From Occallatibacter riparius (GTDB taxonomy: Bacteria > Acidobacteriota > Terriglobia > Terriglobales > Acidobacteriaceae), in assembly GCF_025264625.1 (NCBI RefSeq), contig NZ_CP093313.1:372001-436000 (forward strand): a stretch of DNA of 64,000 nt. Reading direction: 5' to 3'. Below, one piece after another: positions 32,308-41,393 of this stretch. The translations under genes were made by a program, and so were the position numbers. The notes beneath the pieces were generated by a model. The model saw only the letters and a program-made list of their open reading frames with translations. It did no database searches and had not been told where the DNA came from. The stretch's first letter is position 1; every line of letters starts with the position of its first letter.

Positions 32308-34971
32308 ATGTTCAAGCGGAAGCGGAGCGCGAAAGATTTCTCTGAAGAATTGCAAGCGCACATTGAGCTGGAGGCCGAGGAACTGCAGCGCGAGGGCTTG
32401 AGCGAGGAAGAGGCGCATCGGCAAGCACGATTGAAGTTCGGCAGCGTGCGCCGGGAGCAGGAACGCTTCCACATGCGGGGCCGTTGGGCCTCGCTGGACC
32501 ATTGGCTGCGCGATCTGAAGCATGCGCTTCGCTCATTGGTGGACAGCCCGGGATTCACCATTACAGCAGTTGTGACTCTCGCGTTGGGGGTGGGCGCAAA
32601 CTCGGCGGTGTTCAGCGTGATGCACGCGGTGCTGCTGCGGTCGCTGCCGGTGAACGATGCGGACAGGTTGGTGTATCTGCAGACGACGCATGCACCGCAT
32701 GGGACCGGGACGGTGGGGGCTCACGACACGTTCTCGTACCCGGTTTACGCCGCGCTGCGAAACCAGAATGGCGCGATGGAAACGGTGATGGCGTATGTGC
32801 CGCTTTCAGCGAGCAAGGTGGCGGTGCGCATTGGTACGCAGCCGGAGGAAGCCGAAGGGGATATGGTGAGCGGCGACTTTTTCTCCGGATTAGGAGTAAG
32901 GCTCGAGCGAGGCCGTGGATTCACTGAAGACGACGAGAAGGATCACGCGCCGTTCGCGGTAATCAGCGATGCCTATTGGACGCGGCGATTTGCGCGGAGT
33001 CCTGATGTGCTGGGCACGACGCTGTATGCCAACGGCGTCGGCCTAACGATTGTTGGGGTCGCGGCGCGCGGCTTTGAGGGGCTGGAAGCGGGGCGATCCA
33101 CGGATTTCTGGATTCCGCTGCAGAGCCGGCCGGAGCTGAATGCGTGGGGCAATCCGCTGGATGAGGGCAAGGTGTACATCACCAATCCAACGTGGTGGTG
33201 TCTGCGACTGATTGGGCGGCTGCGGCCAGCGGTGACAAAGGCGCAGGCATTGGCGCAAATGCAGCCGGTGTTTCAGGCGGCGGCGTATGAGGGATTGGGC
33301 GCCCCGGCGGCGGGCGAAAACAAACCGGTGCTCAGCCTGGGCGATGCCAGGGGGTTCCCTGCGTTGGGCGAGCAGTATGGCAAACCGCTGCGAATGCTGA
33401 TGGGGCTGGTGGGGCTGGTGCTGCTGATCGCGCTCACCAATGTGGCGATGCTGCTGATGGCGCGCAACACGACGCGGCAACGCGAGTTCAGCATGAAACT
33501 GGCGCTGGGCGCCGGGCGCGGCGATCTGCTTCGACAGCTGCTGGCGGAGAGCCTGCTGCTGGTGACAGCGGGAGGACTGCTGGCGTGGATTTTCGCGATT
33601 TATGCCACCCGAGCGCTGGGCGCGTGGGCTCAGATTGAAGCGAGCCTGGCGCCGGATGGCGCGGTGCTGCGATTCACCGTGGCGGTTCTGGCGGTGGCGG
33701 TGGTTCTGTTCGGAGCCGTGCCTTTGCGCATCGCGATGTCAGCGGGGCCATCGCTGGCCGTCAAGACGTCGGCAGCGGTTTCCGGCGCCGACACGGGGAA
33801 AACGCGCATGGGCAGAATTGTCGTGGTTCTGCAAATGACAATCTGCGTGGTTCTGCTGGTGGCCGCGGGACTTTTGATTCGCACGCTGCGGGGTCTTGAG
33901 AACACGCCTCTGGGATTCAACACGGACGGGCTGGCGGTGTTTGGCGTGAAGCCGGAGATTCACTCGCTGGAACAAGGGAGAGAGTTCTACCGCGACCTGA
34001 CGGTGAAATTGCGGCAGATTCCGGGCGTGGAGTCAGTGGGATTGATGATGTGGCGCATCGGATCGTGGTCATCCGACAACACGGAGATGCGGGTGAACGG
34101 GAAGCTACCGGACGTGCCAAACGGCGGGTCGCGAAGGGTGCGCATTAATGTAGTCGGGCCTGGCTTTTTTGGGACGCTCGGTGTGCCTCTGGTTGAAGGC
34201 CGGGACTTTGCCGACAGTGATACGGCGAGCTCTCTGCATGTGGGCATCATCAATGAGGAGTTTGCGCGGCGTTTCCTTCCCGGCCAGAATCCGTTGGGCC
34301 ACGTCATCGAAACGGAGCGCCGGGGATTTCCGTTGACGATTGTGGGCGTGGTGAAGGACCACAAATTCCGGAGCATCGACGAAGAGCCGATTCCGATGGC
34401 GTGGTATGAGTATGCGCAGATTCCGGTGATCGGCAGAATGGACGTGGAGCTGCGGGTGCATGGCGAGCCGCTGGCGATTCTGCCTGCCGCGCGCAAGGTG
34501 GTGCAGCAGATGGACCCTACGCTGCCACTGATTCAGCCCATGACGCAGAGGGCGCAATACGATCTGACGATATCCAGCCAAATGCTCTTCGCTCGCCTGG
34601 CGGGATTCTTTGGAATTTTGGCGGTGGCGCTGGTGGCCGCAGGGCTGTACGGCACGCTTGCTTACCGCGTGAGCAGGCGGACGGCGGAGATTGGAATCCG
34701 TATGGCCATGGGCGCGCGCCGGGGGCAGGTGGTCTGGATGATCCTGAAGGACTCACTCGTACTGACGGCGATCGGCGTGGCCGTGGGCGTCCCCTCGGCC
34801 ATGCTGGTGGGGCGTGCGTTGACCTCATCGTTGTATGGTGTGACGCCGCTCGATGGAGCGAGCTATGCGCTGGCGATTGGGGGAGTGGCGTGTGTTGCGC
34901 TGGCAGCAAGCGCCTGGCCGGCGCGCCGCGCCGCAAACGTGGAGCCGTTGACGGCATTGCGCACGGACTAG
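32308..34971 (+). CDS. ADOP-type ABC permease (duplicated FtsX/MacB-like), PadR-linked
   Basis: A protein of about 887 residues with an N-terminal soluble helix pair (FSEELQAHIELEAEELQREG and the ARLKFGS motif common to this class), then a membrane helix in the LALGVGANSAVFSV phrase, a MacB-like periplasmic domain, FtsX domain one, a second periplasmic domain and FtsX domain two ending ARRAANVEPLTALRTD. ATG 32308 is preferred over 32302 because GAGGAGG then lies at proper spacing. As with pair 1 there is no ATPase gene nearby. The two ADOPs are different proteins, not a recent duplication. Confidence 0.92.
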   Translation: MFKRKRSAKDFSEELQAHIELEAEELQREGLSEEEAHRQARLKFGSVRREQERFHMRGRWASLDHWLRDLKHALRSLVDSPGFTITAVVTLALGVGANSAVFSVMHAVLLRSLPVNDADRLVYLQTTHAPHGTGTVGAHDTFSYPVYAALRNQNGAMETVMAYVPLSASKVAVRIGTQPEEAEGDMVSGDFFSGLGVRLERGRGFTEDDEKDHAPFAVISDAYWTRRFARSPDVLGTTLYANGVGLTIVGVAARGFEGLEAGRSTDFWIPLQSRPELNAWGNPLDEGKVYITNPTWWCLRLIGRLRPAVTKAQALAQMQPVFQAAAYEGLGAPAAGENKPVLSLGDARGFPALGEQYGKPLRMLMGLVGLVLLIALTNVAMLLMARNTTRQREFSMKLALGAGRGDLLRQLLAESLLLVTAGGLLAWIFAIYATRALGAWAQIEASLAPDGAVLRFTVAVLAVAVVLFGAVPLRIAMSAGPSLAVKTSAAVSGADTGKTRMGRIVVVLQMTICVVLLVAAGLLIRTLRGLENTPLGFNTDGLAVFGVKPEIHSLEQGREFYRDLTVKLRQIPGVESVGLMMWRIGSWSSDNTEMRVNGKLPDVPNGGSRRVRINVVGPGFFGTLGVPLVEGRDFADSDTASSLHVGIINEEFARRFLPGQNPLGHVIETERRGFPLTIVGVVKDHKFRSIDEEPIPMAWYEYAQIPVIGRMDVELRVHGEPLAILPAARKVVQQMDPTLPLIQPMTQRAQYDLTISSQMLFARLAGFFGILAVALVAAGLYGTLAYRVSRRTAEIGIRMAMGARRGQVVWMILKDSLVLTAIGVAVGVPSAMLVGRALTSSLYGVTPLDGASYALAIGGVACVALAASAWPARRAANVEPLTALRTD

Positions 34972-35011
34972 CGGCGCCCCCTTTCGGTGGGAGATATCCG
35001 GGGCAAACGAC

Positions 35012-35794
35012 TCAGGCCATGATGTTGACGCCGCCGTCGATGTACATGGTCTCGCCGGTGACGCGCCTGGCGTAGGGTGTGGCGAGGTACGCGCAGGTGA
35101 AGCCGACGTCCATGATGTCGACGAGTTCGCCAACCGGAGCGCGCTGTCCGGCTTCGTTGAGCAGGAGGTCGAAGTCTTTCAGGCCGCCAGAGGCGCGGGT
35201 CTTGAGAGGGCCGGGAGAGATGGCGTGCACGCGAATCTTTTTCGGGCCGAGCTCGTAGGCGAGGTAGCGGCATGTTGCTTCGAGCGCTGCCTTGATGGGA
35301 CCCATGACGTTGTAGTTGTTCACGACTTTCTGGGCGCCGTGATAGGTCATGGTGAACATCGAGCCGCCGTCTTTCATGAGCGGGGCGGCGAGGCGCGCCA
35401 TGCGAATGAAGGAGTGGCAGGAGACGTCCATTGCCTTGGCGAAGCCCTCCGCGGAACAGTCGAGGAGGCCGCCTTGGAGGTCTTCTTTGGGGGCAAACGC
35501 GATGGCGTGCAGCAGGATGTCAAGCGAGCCCCAAAGCTGCTCGATGCGGGCGAAAACTGCTTCAAGTTCGCCCGGAGCAGAGACGTTGAGCGGCATAAAG
35601 ATGGGTGCAGAGACTGACTCGGCCAGCGGCTCTACATAACTCTTCGCTTTCTCGTTGAGGTAAGTGATGGCGAGATCCGCGCCGAGTTCGTGAAATGATC
35701 GGGCGCAGCCCCATGCGATTGAGTGCTCGTTGGCGATGCCGACGACGAGGGCTTTCTTGTTTTTCAGCACTGGCTGTGGGATAAGGAGCGACAT
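35012..35794 (-). CDS. fabI: Enoyl-[acyl-carrier-protein] reductase (NADH), FabI
   Basis: A 260-residue short-chain dehydrogenase that completes each round of fatty acid elongation by reducing trans-2-enoyl-ACP. The diagnostic features of FabI are present: the variant NAD motif VVGIANEHSIAWGCAR, the HAIAFAPKEDLQGG loop, and the Tyr-x6-Lys catalytic pair in NNYNVMGPIKAALEAT. The C-terminus is RRVTGETMYIDGGVNIMA. The ATG at 35794 has GGAGGAA about eight bases upstream. It is a single-gene unit. FabI is the target of triclosan-like inhibitors in many bacteria; sensitivity here cannot be judged. Confidence 0.96.
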   Translation of the reverse strand: MSLLIPQPVLKNKKALVVGIANEHSIAWGCARSFHELGADLAITYLNEKAKSYVEPLAESVSAPIFMPLNVSAPGELEAVFARIEQLWGSLDILLHAIAFAPKEDLQGGLLDCSAEGFAKAMDVSCHSFIRMARLAAPLMKDGGSMFTMTYHGAQKVVNNYNVMGPIKAALEATCRYLAYELGPKKIRVHAISPGPLKTRASGGLKDFDLLLNEAGQRAPVGELVDIMDVGFTCAYLATPYARRVTGETMYIDGGVNIMA

Positions 35795-35886
35795 CGTAGT
35801 TTCCTCCAGCGGTGGCGGGAACATGCGTTGTTTGGGCCGTGGCGATTTCTCTGTTAGAGTCAGCCCGGCCCAGTTGGTTCGTACGG

Positions 35887-38178
35887 TCAGACGCGGGCCA
35901 ATTCAGGGGTTTGTTCGGGGACATGGAGAACGTCGCGAATGCGCTGCAGCATGGTGCTCTGTTCTTCTGTCATGCCGAAGGTGGCGGAGTAGTCGTCGAC
36001 AACGGCTTCTATGAGGGTGAGGAAGTTCTCCTGATCGGTAGGCGTTGAGAGCAGCAACGGCAGAGTCTTCAAAGCTCTTTGAGGCGCGTGACGGCAGATG
36101 ACTTCCTGGTTGCCGCGAATGATTCGCATCTGTTCGGGCGTGACCTTGGGAATCAGATGGCCGTACTTTGCGATCAGCTTTTTCTTCAGTTCGAACTGCG
36201 CGAGCGGGAGGGGCTTTCCCCTGGCCGAGAGCAGGTAGCCGGCACGCGCAATGGCTTCGGCGTAGCCTCCCTGCGAGACTGCTTTGGCGATTCTTTCGGA
36301 GGCGGTGAGATCGTCATCGCTGGATTGTTGACTTACATCGGCTTGGGGTTTGTGTGAGACGAGGCTTCCGTAGGTCTGGAAGAACATGGCCTCGCTGGCG
36401 GCGTCGCGCACGTCGCGGTAGTAGTCGAGCGAGGCGCTGATGAGGTCGGAGAATCCGCGTTCGAACTTGCGCAGTTCCTGGTCGGAAGCAACGGGCTGTC
36501 GGTTCTCTTTCACTTTGTCGGCTGCGGGCTCGAGCCACCACAGCCATGGGTTCAGGTTGGAGATGGCCCAGCGCTGGAAGCGCATGGGGTGGAAGAGGCG
36601 GCCCATCATGGCGGTGTACTGGTTGGACCAGCTCTTCACGATGGGGCTGAGGAAGAGATCGTAGGCGCGCTGGTTGAACTCGGATATGTCGGCGACGGCC
36701 TGGAAGGGTCGCTCGTCCTGGCGCTTGAAGCGGTTGAGGCGATCGGTGATGTCTTCGAGACTGTGCTCGATGAATTCGACATCGTACTGCGGCTTGCCAT
36801 CTTCGTCCTTGCTTTCGATGATGTGCATTCCATAGATGCCGGGGGGTAGCATTTCAATCGTCTTCAAGACGGAGACGATTTCGGTGTATTCCTTTTTGGC
36901 GACTTTGCCGGAGACGAAGATGCCGAGGTGGCCGATGCTCTTGTGTACAAGGCCGATGATGACGTGGCCGCGCGCTTTGATCTCGTCGGTGGAGTGGTAG
37001 ATATCCGCTATCCAGTTGAAGGCCTGTTGCGGAGGAGTGATGTTGTCGCCCATGGAGGCGAAGAGAATGATGGGCGACTTGATGTCGCGCAGATCGAAGG
37101 TCATGCCTCCGAGGTCGGTCTTGCTGCCGGACCAAATGCGGTTGCCGACGAAGAGATTCTGCACGATCCACTCGATCTCCTGTTTGTTGAGGAGCGAGTA
37201 TCCGCCCCACCAGCGCTCGAAGTCGAGGAAGCGCTCGGGCTCGTTGTCTACATTGGCGAACAGGTTGTAGTACTTGTCCCAGAAGGTGTTGGCAGGGTTG
37301 AGGTCTTCAAAGTTGAGCACAAGATTGGCGCCGTCGAAGATGCCATCGCCAAGGTCGGCGACAAAGGAGGACAGCCAGGAGCCACCGAGCAGGCCACCGG
37401 AGTAGCGCATGGGGTTTTCGCCTTCGCCTTCGCTCCACGAGCCGCCCCAGTAGGACATGGGCGCGCCATTGATGACGAGGGGACCGACTGAGTCGGGATC
37501 CGAGGCGGCGAGCATCATGGCGGCCCAGCCTCCCTGACAGTTGCCAATGACAACGGGCTTGGCACTGTGAGGATGCAGCTCGCGCACCTTGCGGACGAAG
37601 CGCTTTTCTGCGGCGCAAACATCGAGGAGCGTCTGGCCCGGAACCGGCTTCGGGTAGAACATGACGAAGTAGACGGGATGGCCGTCGCGCATAGCAACGC
37701 CAGCTTGGGAGTCGTCTTTGAATCCGCCGATGCCAGGGCCGTGGCCAGCGCGTGGGTCAATGATGATGTAGGGTCGGCGCTTGGGATCGGTGGTGACGCC
37801 GGCCGGAGGCAGGAGTCGGAGCAGAGCGTAGTTTGCTGGCCGATCGAAGGTGCGCGCGTCGACGATTAGCTCGTAATCGAAATGAAGGACGGGCGGCTTG
37901 CCGGCTTGCTCGTGCGCGATGAAGTTGTCGCCGCGCTGGCGAAGGGTGTCCCAGTAGAGGATCCAGCGTTGTGCGAAGTCGGTGGTGTATTGCGTCCACT
38001 GCTGGAAGAAATCGGACGGCAGCGCTGTTTTTTGCTGAAGGTCGAAGAGGTCTTTGCGGACTTCGTTTACATGCTCATTGAATCGCTGCGTGGCGGTTTG
38101 CAGTCGTTTGGCGAAGAGTTGCGTGGTTTTGTCGGTTGTGTCGCTGAATCTGGCAAGGAACTCGCTTGGATCGGTCAT
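35887..38178 (-). CDS. DUF3141-family protein with PhaC-like alpha/beta-hydrolase domain
   Basis: A 763-residue protein. The N-terminus (1-90) is a phasin-like amphipathic helix region. Residues 100-400 are an alpha/beta-hydrolase fold with the nucleophile elbow IGNCQGGWAAMM near residues 208-220. The nucleophile position is Cys, as in polyhydroxyalkanoate synthases (G-x-C-x-GG), not Ser. PYIIIDPRAGHGPG and YWGGSW are other conserved-looking stretches. The C-terminal half is helical and of unknown role. The ATG at 38178 has GGGAGG six bases upstream. The likeness to PHA synthase suggests acyl-thioester chemistry, but no activity is known. Confidence 0.85.
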   Translation of the reverse strand: MTDPSEFLARFSDTTDKTTQLFAKRLQTATQRFNEHVNEVRKDLFDLQQKTALPSDFFQQWTQYTTDFAQRWILYWDTLRQRGDNFIAHEQAGKPPVLHFDYELIVDARTFDRPANYALLRLLPPAGVTTDPKRRPYIIIDPRAGHGPGIGGFKDDSQAGVAMRDGHPVYFVMFYPKPVPGQTLLDVCAAEKRFVRKVRELHPHSAKPVVIGNCQGGWAAMMLAASDPDSVGPLVINGAPMSYWGGSWSEGEGENPMRYSGGLLGGSWLSSFVADLGDGIFDGANLVLNFEDLNPANTFWDKYYNLFANVDNEPERFLDFERWWGGYSLLNKQEIEWIVQNLFVGNRIWSGSKTDLGGMTFDLRDIKSPIILFASMGDNITPPQQAFNWIADIYHSTDEIKARGHVIIGLVHKSIGHLGIFVSGKVAKKEYTEIVSVLKTIEMLPPGIYGMHIIESKDEDGKPQYDVEFIEHSLEDITDRLNRFKRQDERPFQAVADISEFNQRAYDLFLSPIVKSWSNQYTAMMGRLFHPMRFQRWAISNLNPWLWWLEPAADKVKENRQPVASDQELRKFERGFSDLISASLDYYRDVRDAASEAMFFQTYGSLVSHKPQADVSQQSSDDDLTASERIAKAVSQGGYAEAIARAGYLLSARGKPLPLAQFELKKKLIAKYGHLIPKVTPEQMRIIRGNQEVICRHAPQRALKTLPLLLSTPTDQENFLTLIEAVVDDYSATFGMTEEQSTMLQRIRDVLHVPEQTPELARV

Positions 38179-38502
38179 CAGCCGCCTCCCTTTGAACTGG
38201 AGAGCCAGAGGAACGAGCGAGTGAAAGGGGCCCACGTTGCGCCGCGCCCAGAGGCCCTGGCCGAGAATCCGTGGAAATGGGGTCGCACCCTAACCGCTGG
38301 AATGTTAGGAGCTTGTGTTTCCGGGAATCTGTGATGAGGGGCACAGGGGTAGGTGAGGCGCCTGCAGTGCGGCCAATTGCTTCGTTGCACTCAGGGTCAG
38401 AATGACAAATTTGTGGGGGAGCGGGCAGGGGCTGGCGGGCTCTGTATTTTCCCGCCTTCGCCGCAGCCCTGACGGGACGCGGACTTTCCGGGGCGCGTAC
38501 CG
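38179..38502. other. Intergenic region with dispersed repeat, no gene
   Basis: About 320 bases upstream of the DUF3141 gene and downstream of the GH9 gene. It holds the 15-base sequence TCAGAATGACAAATT at 38397-38411, which recurs exactly at 44971-44985. In both places it follows a CCTGCAGT sequence, with about 20 bases more between the two here than at 44.97 kb. No coding region or clear promoter was recognised. Confidence 0.6.
38397..38411. repeat. Dispersed intergenic repeat, copy 1
   Basis: TCAGAATGACAAATT is identical to 44971-44985 and partly shared with 43516-43524 (GGGAATGAC). The three occurrences lie in spacers, two of them directly after members of the TAAACG palindrome family, so this motif is probably one part of a longer composite intergenic element. 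Confidence 0.5.
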
Positions 38503-41172
38503 TTACTTCGATTCGTGGGTGAGGGCTTCGGCGGCGTTGCCGGCTACTACCCAGCTTGCTGAGCCGGCGACGACGGCTTCGTCTTCGAACCAGAGGAAGC
38601 CGAAGTCGTCGATGCACTCGAGGAAGTCGGGCTTGATGATGATGTAGCCGGGAATGACAGCGCCTGGGATGAAGGCGTTGTCGCCGCGGTTGTTGCTGTA
38701 GGTCTTGGTTTTGGAGACGGTGCCGACGCCGGCGACATACGAGGTGCTGGAGACGGGGTGCGTGCCCAGGATGTAGTTGACGGCGCGGAGGGTGTATTCG
38801 GGACCGACGAGGTCAGGAAAAGCCTTGTGCAGGAAGTACATGCGGATTGCCATGTCGACTACAGCTCCCGATCCGCCCCAGGTGCCGAGGCTGGGGGGTA
38901 CGCCGAAGGGGGTGGCTTCCATCTTCTTGTCGAAGCCTTCCATGTAGGTCTTCACCGCTTCGTGCATCTGGTCTTTGGCTGCGGGGTCGAGCCAGGGCAG
39001 GGCGCGGACGGCGGTCCAGCCGCCGAAATCCATGCGCTGCGGGGTGATCATCTGCGGGAACAGTTCTTTCAGGCGGGACTTGTAGGGTTCGGCTCCATGG
39101 GTGGCGATGGTGAGTTCGAGGGTTGCGGTCCATTCCATCGCCGGGCCGAAGTTGCCACGAGCGCCGGCGGGGGGAGGGGGTGGGGTGCTGGATGCCGGAG
39201 GGTTGGAATGGGGTTGAGCGCCGGCGGTCGTGCCCTGCGAGGCGGCGAGGACGCCGTTGGCCGGAGCACTGCCGGGGGCTCCGCCCCAGCCGCCGGAGGG
39301 GAAGGGGGTGGGGTGGGCCTTCTCGTCGTTGTAAGCCTTGATGGCGGTGTCGAGGCAGTCCTTGGCCAGCGCGTCATCATAGCCTTTCAGCGTGTCGGAG
39401 GCGGCGGCGAGGGCAGCGATGGCGTTCCACTGGAAGAAGGGATTGTTGGTGGTGAAGATCCAGCGGTCGTCGGGTCGGCCGGAGTAGTCGCCCTTGACTT
39501 CGTTGGGACCGAGCTTGGGGTCATAGATGCGGCCGTCGGTTTTCGAGGCTCCGTCGCCGAGGTGGGTGTACTGGCGGAGATCGGGCTCGTGGGTGCCGCG
39601 GATGGCGTGGCCGATGTTGTGGAACTGCGCGAGGATGAGGAGTGCGCCGTGCTTGACCTGCTCGACGGTGTCGGGCACGCCGTCAGGGCGGTGCATCTCG
39701 ACCTGGCGTGTGGTTTCGTCGACGGTGAGCTCGTCGTACTTGAGGTTGAATTCGCGGTAGGCGAGAGCAAGGCTCTGGATGACGTTGAGCTGCGCGGGCT
39801 CCTCGAGGTCGAAGTCGCCGGCGTCGTACCAGCCACCGACGTTCATGCCGGGGATGTGATCGCCGCCTTTCCACTTGCCGTCGGTAGCGGTGGCCTGGTT
39901 CCAGCCGTCGAACTGCTCGCCGACGACGGGGGCCATGCGGCCGTCGTCGAGATGAGAAGCGCCATGCCACACGCGGTAGCCTTCACGGACGGCGACGTGA
40001 TCCATCTGCTCGGCAATGTGATGGTCGAGGCTGTCCTGCCAAATGTTGGCGTATGCGTCCTTGGAGATGGGGAAGGGCGCGGTACGCTGACCGGCGTACT
40101 CAATGACATAGAGGCCGGGGTCTTTGATCGGGGTGAAGTCAAATTTCGAATAGACGTAGCGCAGCCAGGGGATTGAGGGGGTGATGGGGCCCTCGAATAC
40201 CTGCTTGTAGGAGCCGTCTTCAGTAAGGCGCAGCACTTTGGCGGTTTTGGGCGCGTCGTACTTGGGATCGAGTTCGATGACCGCCACTTTGGAGAACTCG
40301 GGCACGTAGCCGACTTGGCTGTGCGCGACCATGGGGGGACGCGTCCAGTTGGGAATGACGTCGGGGTGAATGTGCCAAACGATGGCGCCGGTGGTCTTGC
40401 CGGAGGGGATAAGCGAGCGGAGCACGAACCAGCCGTTCTGGGCGCGGTTGCGGCCGTCGAAGAGCATGAGGTCGGAGGTGTCGGAGGTGACTTTGACGCG
40501 GGCGAGGGCGTCGTCGACGCCGAGGGTGATGGTCTTGCCCTGCGCAAACGGAAGCGGCTGGGTGTATCCCTTGGCCTTGTCCCAGTCTTCGAGGTAGTAG
40601 GCCTTTTTGGGCTCGTCGACCAAGGGCATCACTTTGACCATTGGGTCATCAGGGGTGCGCGGGAAGATGCCGGCCTTGGTTCCGTCGACCAGGTAGGCCT
40701 TTCCCATGTAGATGGAGGGCAGGAACTCGAGGTTGAAGCCGGCGCGGCCGGCGAGCTTCTCGGGTAGAGGCTTGTCGAGATTGATGCTGACCTTCACGCC
40801 GCCGGGTTCCGCTGCGACTTCGAGGGTGTAGCTCAGATCGAAGCTCGGGAACGCGAGGTTGGCGGTGAGGCGGTTGTTCTCCTTGTCGGCGTGACGGCCT
40901 TTGAGAGTGGCGACCAGGTCCCACTGCTCGGGGGTGGGCATGAGGCGCACGTCGCCGTTGGTGGCGATGCGCTGGCCGTGGAGGATCATCTCCATGGCGG
41001 TGTTCTTCTGGTCGACGAAGACGGGATGATAGGTGCTGTCGTAAAGGAAAACGCTAAATCCCTGGGTGTTGAGGTAGTTCTTGTCGGTGACCTGCATGTT
41101 GACGTCGGCACCGAAGAGGCTGGGAACGGAAGCGAGGGCCAGGAGGAGGCAGACTCCGAGACGGATGCGCAT
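38503..41172 (-). CDS. Secreted glycoside hydrolase family 9 protein
   Basis: An 889-residue exported enzyme. After a signal peptide (to about residue 22) comes a beta-rich region with an N-terminal cellulase-type Ig domain (VGYVPEFSKVAVIELDPKYD), then the (alpha/alpha)6 GH9 domain. The catalytic-base region GGWYDAGDFDLEEP is intact near residue 445 and the acid region reads FLWFEDEAVVAG near 857, closer to the exo-acting glucosaminidase-like GH9 branch than to cellulases. A Pro/Gly/Ala-rich insert of about 55 residues (near 620-680) interrupts the domain. I prefer ATG 41172 for the signal peptide. The substrate is probably a beta-linked glucan or chitosan-like polymer. Confidence 0.85.
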   Translation of the reverse strand: MRIRLGVCLLLALASVPSLFGADVNMQVTDKNYLNTQGFSVFLYDSTYHPVFVDQKNTAMEMILHGQRIATNGDVRLMPTPEQWDLVATLKGRHADKENNRLTANLAFPSFDLSYTLEVAAEPGGVKVSINLDKPLPEKLAGRAGFNLEFLPSIYMGKAYLVDGTKAGIFPRTPDDPMVKVMPLVDEPKKAYYLEDWDKAKGYTQPLPFAQGKTITLGVDDALARVKVTSDTSDLMLFDGRNRAQNGWFVLRSLIPSGKTTGAIVWHIHPDVIPNWTRPPMVAHSQVGYVPEFSKVAVIELDPKYDAPKTAKVLRLTEDGSYKQVFEGPITPSIPWLRYVYSKFDFTPIKDPGLYVIEYAGQRTAPFPISKDAYANIWQDSLDHHIAEQMDHVAVREGYRVWHGASHLDDGRMAPVVGEQFDGWNQATATDGKWKGGDHIPGMNVGGWYDAGDFDLEEPAQLNVIQSLALAYREFNLKYDELTVDETTRQVEMHRPDGVPDTVEQVKHGALLILAQFHNIGHAIRGTHEPDLRQYTHLGDGASKTDGRIYDPKLGPNEVKGDYSGRPDDRWIFTTNNPFFQWNAIAALAAASDTLKGYDDALAKDCLDTAIKAYNDEKAHPTPFPSGGWGGAPGSAPANGVLAASQGTTAGAQPHSNPPASSTPPPPPAGARGNFGPAMEWTATLELTIATHGAEPYKSRLKELFPQMITPQRMDFGGWTAVRALPWLDPAAKDQMHEAVKTYMEGFDKKMEATPFGVPPSLGTWGGSGAVVDMAIRMYFLHKAFPDLVGPEYTLRAVNYILGTHPVSSTSYVAGVGTVSKTKTYSNNRGDNAFIPGAVIPGYIIIKPDFLECIDDFGFLWFEDEAVVAGSASWVVAGNAAEALTHESK

Positions 41173-41278
41173 GGGTTGGGATACAACTGCTCCTTTGCCC
41201 CAAGCTAACATGCTGTTCCGGATTTGTGGATGTGAAGTAAGGCGATTTATCTCGAGCCGGCCCTGCTGTGCAAAAGCA

Positions 41279-41306
41279 AAGGGCGCTCCACATTGGGAGC
41301 GCCCTT
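41279..41306 (-). terminator. Intrinsic terminator after the TPR/CarboxypepD gene
   Basis: AAGGGCGCTCC at 41279-41289 and GGAGCGCCCTT at 41296-41306 are perfect 11-base arms with a 6-base loop. Read on the minus strand the stem is followed by TTTGCTTTTG, so it should end the message of the gene at 41394-42557. It also lies upstream of the GH9 gene. Confidence 0.8.
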
Positions 41307-41340
41307 ATGCTTTCTCCGGTAACCGGGATGGCGGTGGTCT

Positions 41341-41376
41341 CCCACCCTAAACGCACAAAGCGCGTTTAGGATGGGG
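41341..41376. repeat. Dispersed TAAACGC palindrome, copy 1
   Basis: The left arm CCCACCCTAAACGC (41341-41354) pairs with GCGTTTAGGATGGG (41362-41375), with one mismatch and a 7-base loop, and is followed by GGCACCC. An almost identical unit is at 43431-43466 and a shortened one at 44892-44914. Such palindromes are frequent between genes in Acidobacteria and may act as terminators or as REP-like mobile units. Confidence 0.8.
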
Positions 41377-41393
41377 CACCCGGGCTCGTGCGG

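Noticed and set aside
38758..40176. Open frame of 472 codons on the plus strand opposite the GH9 gene
   Set aside because: It is an antisense shadow caused by GC-rich third positions; its product is a low-complexity Gly/Val-rich chain without motifs, while the minus-strand GH9 protein has a signal peptide and catalytic motifs.
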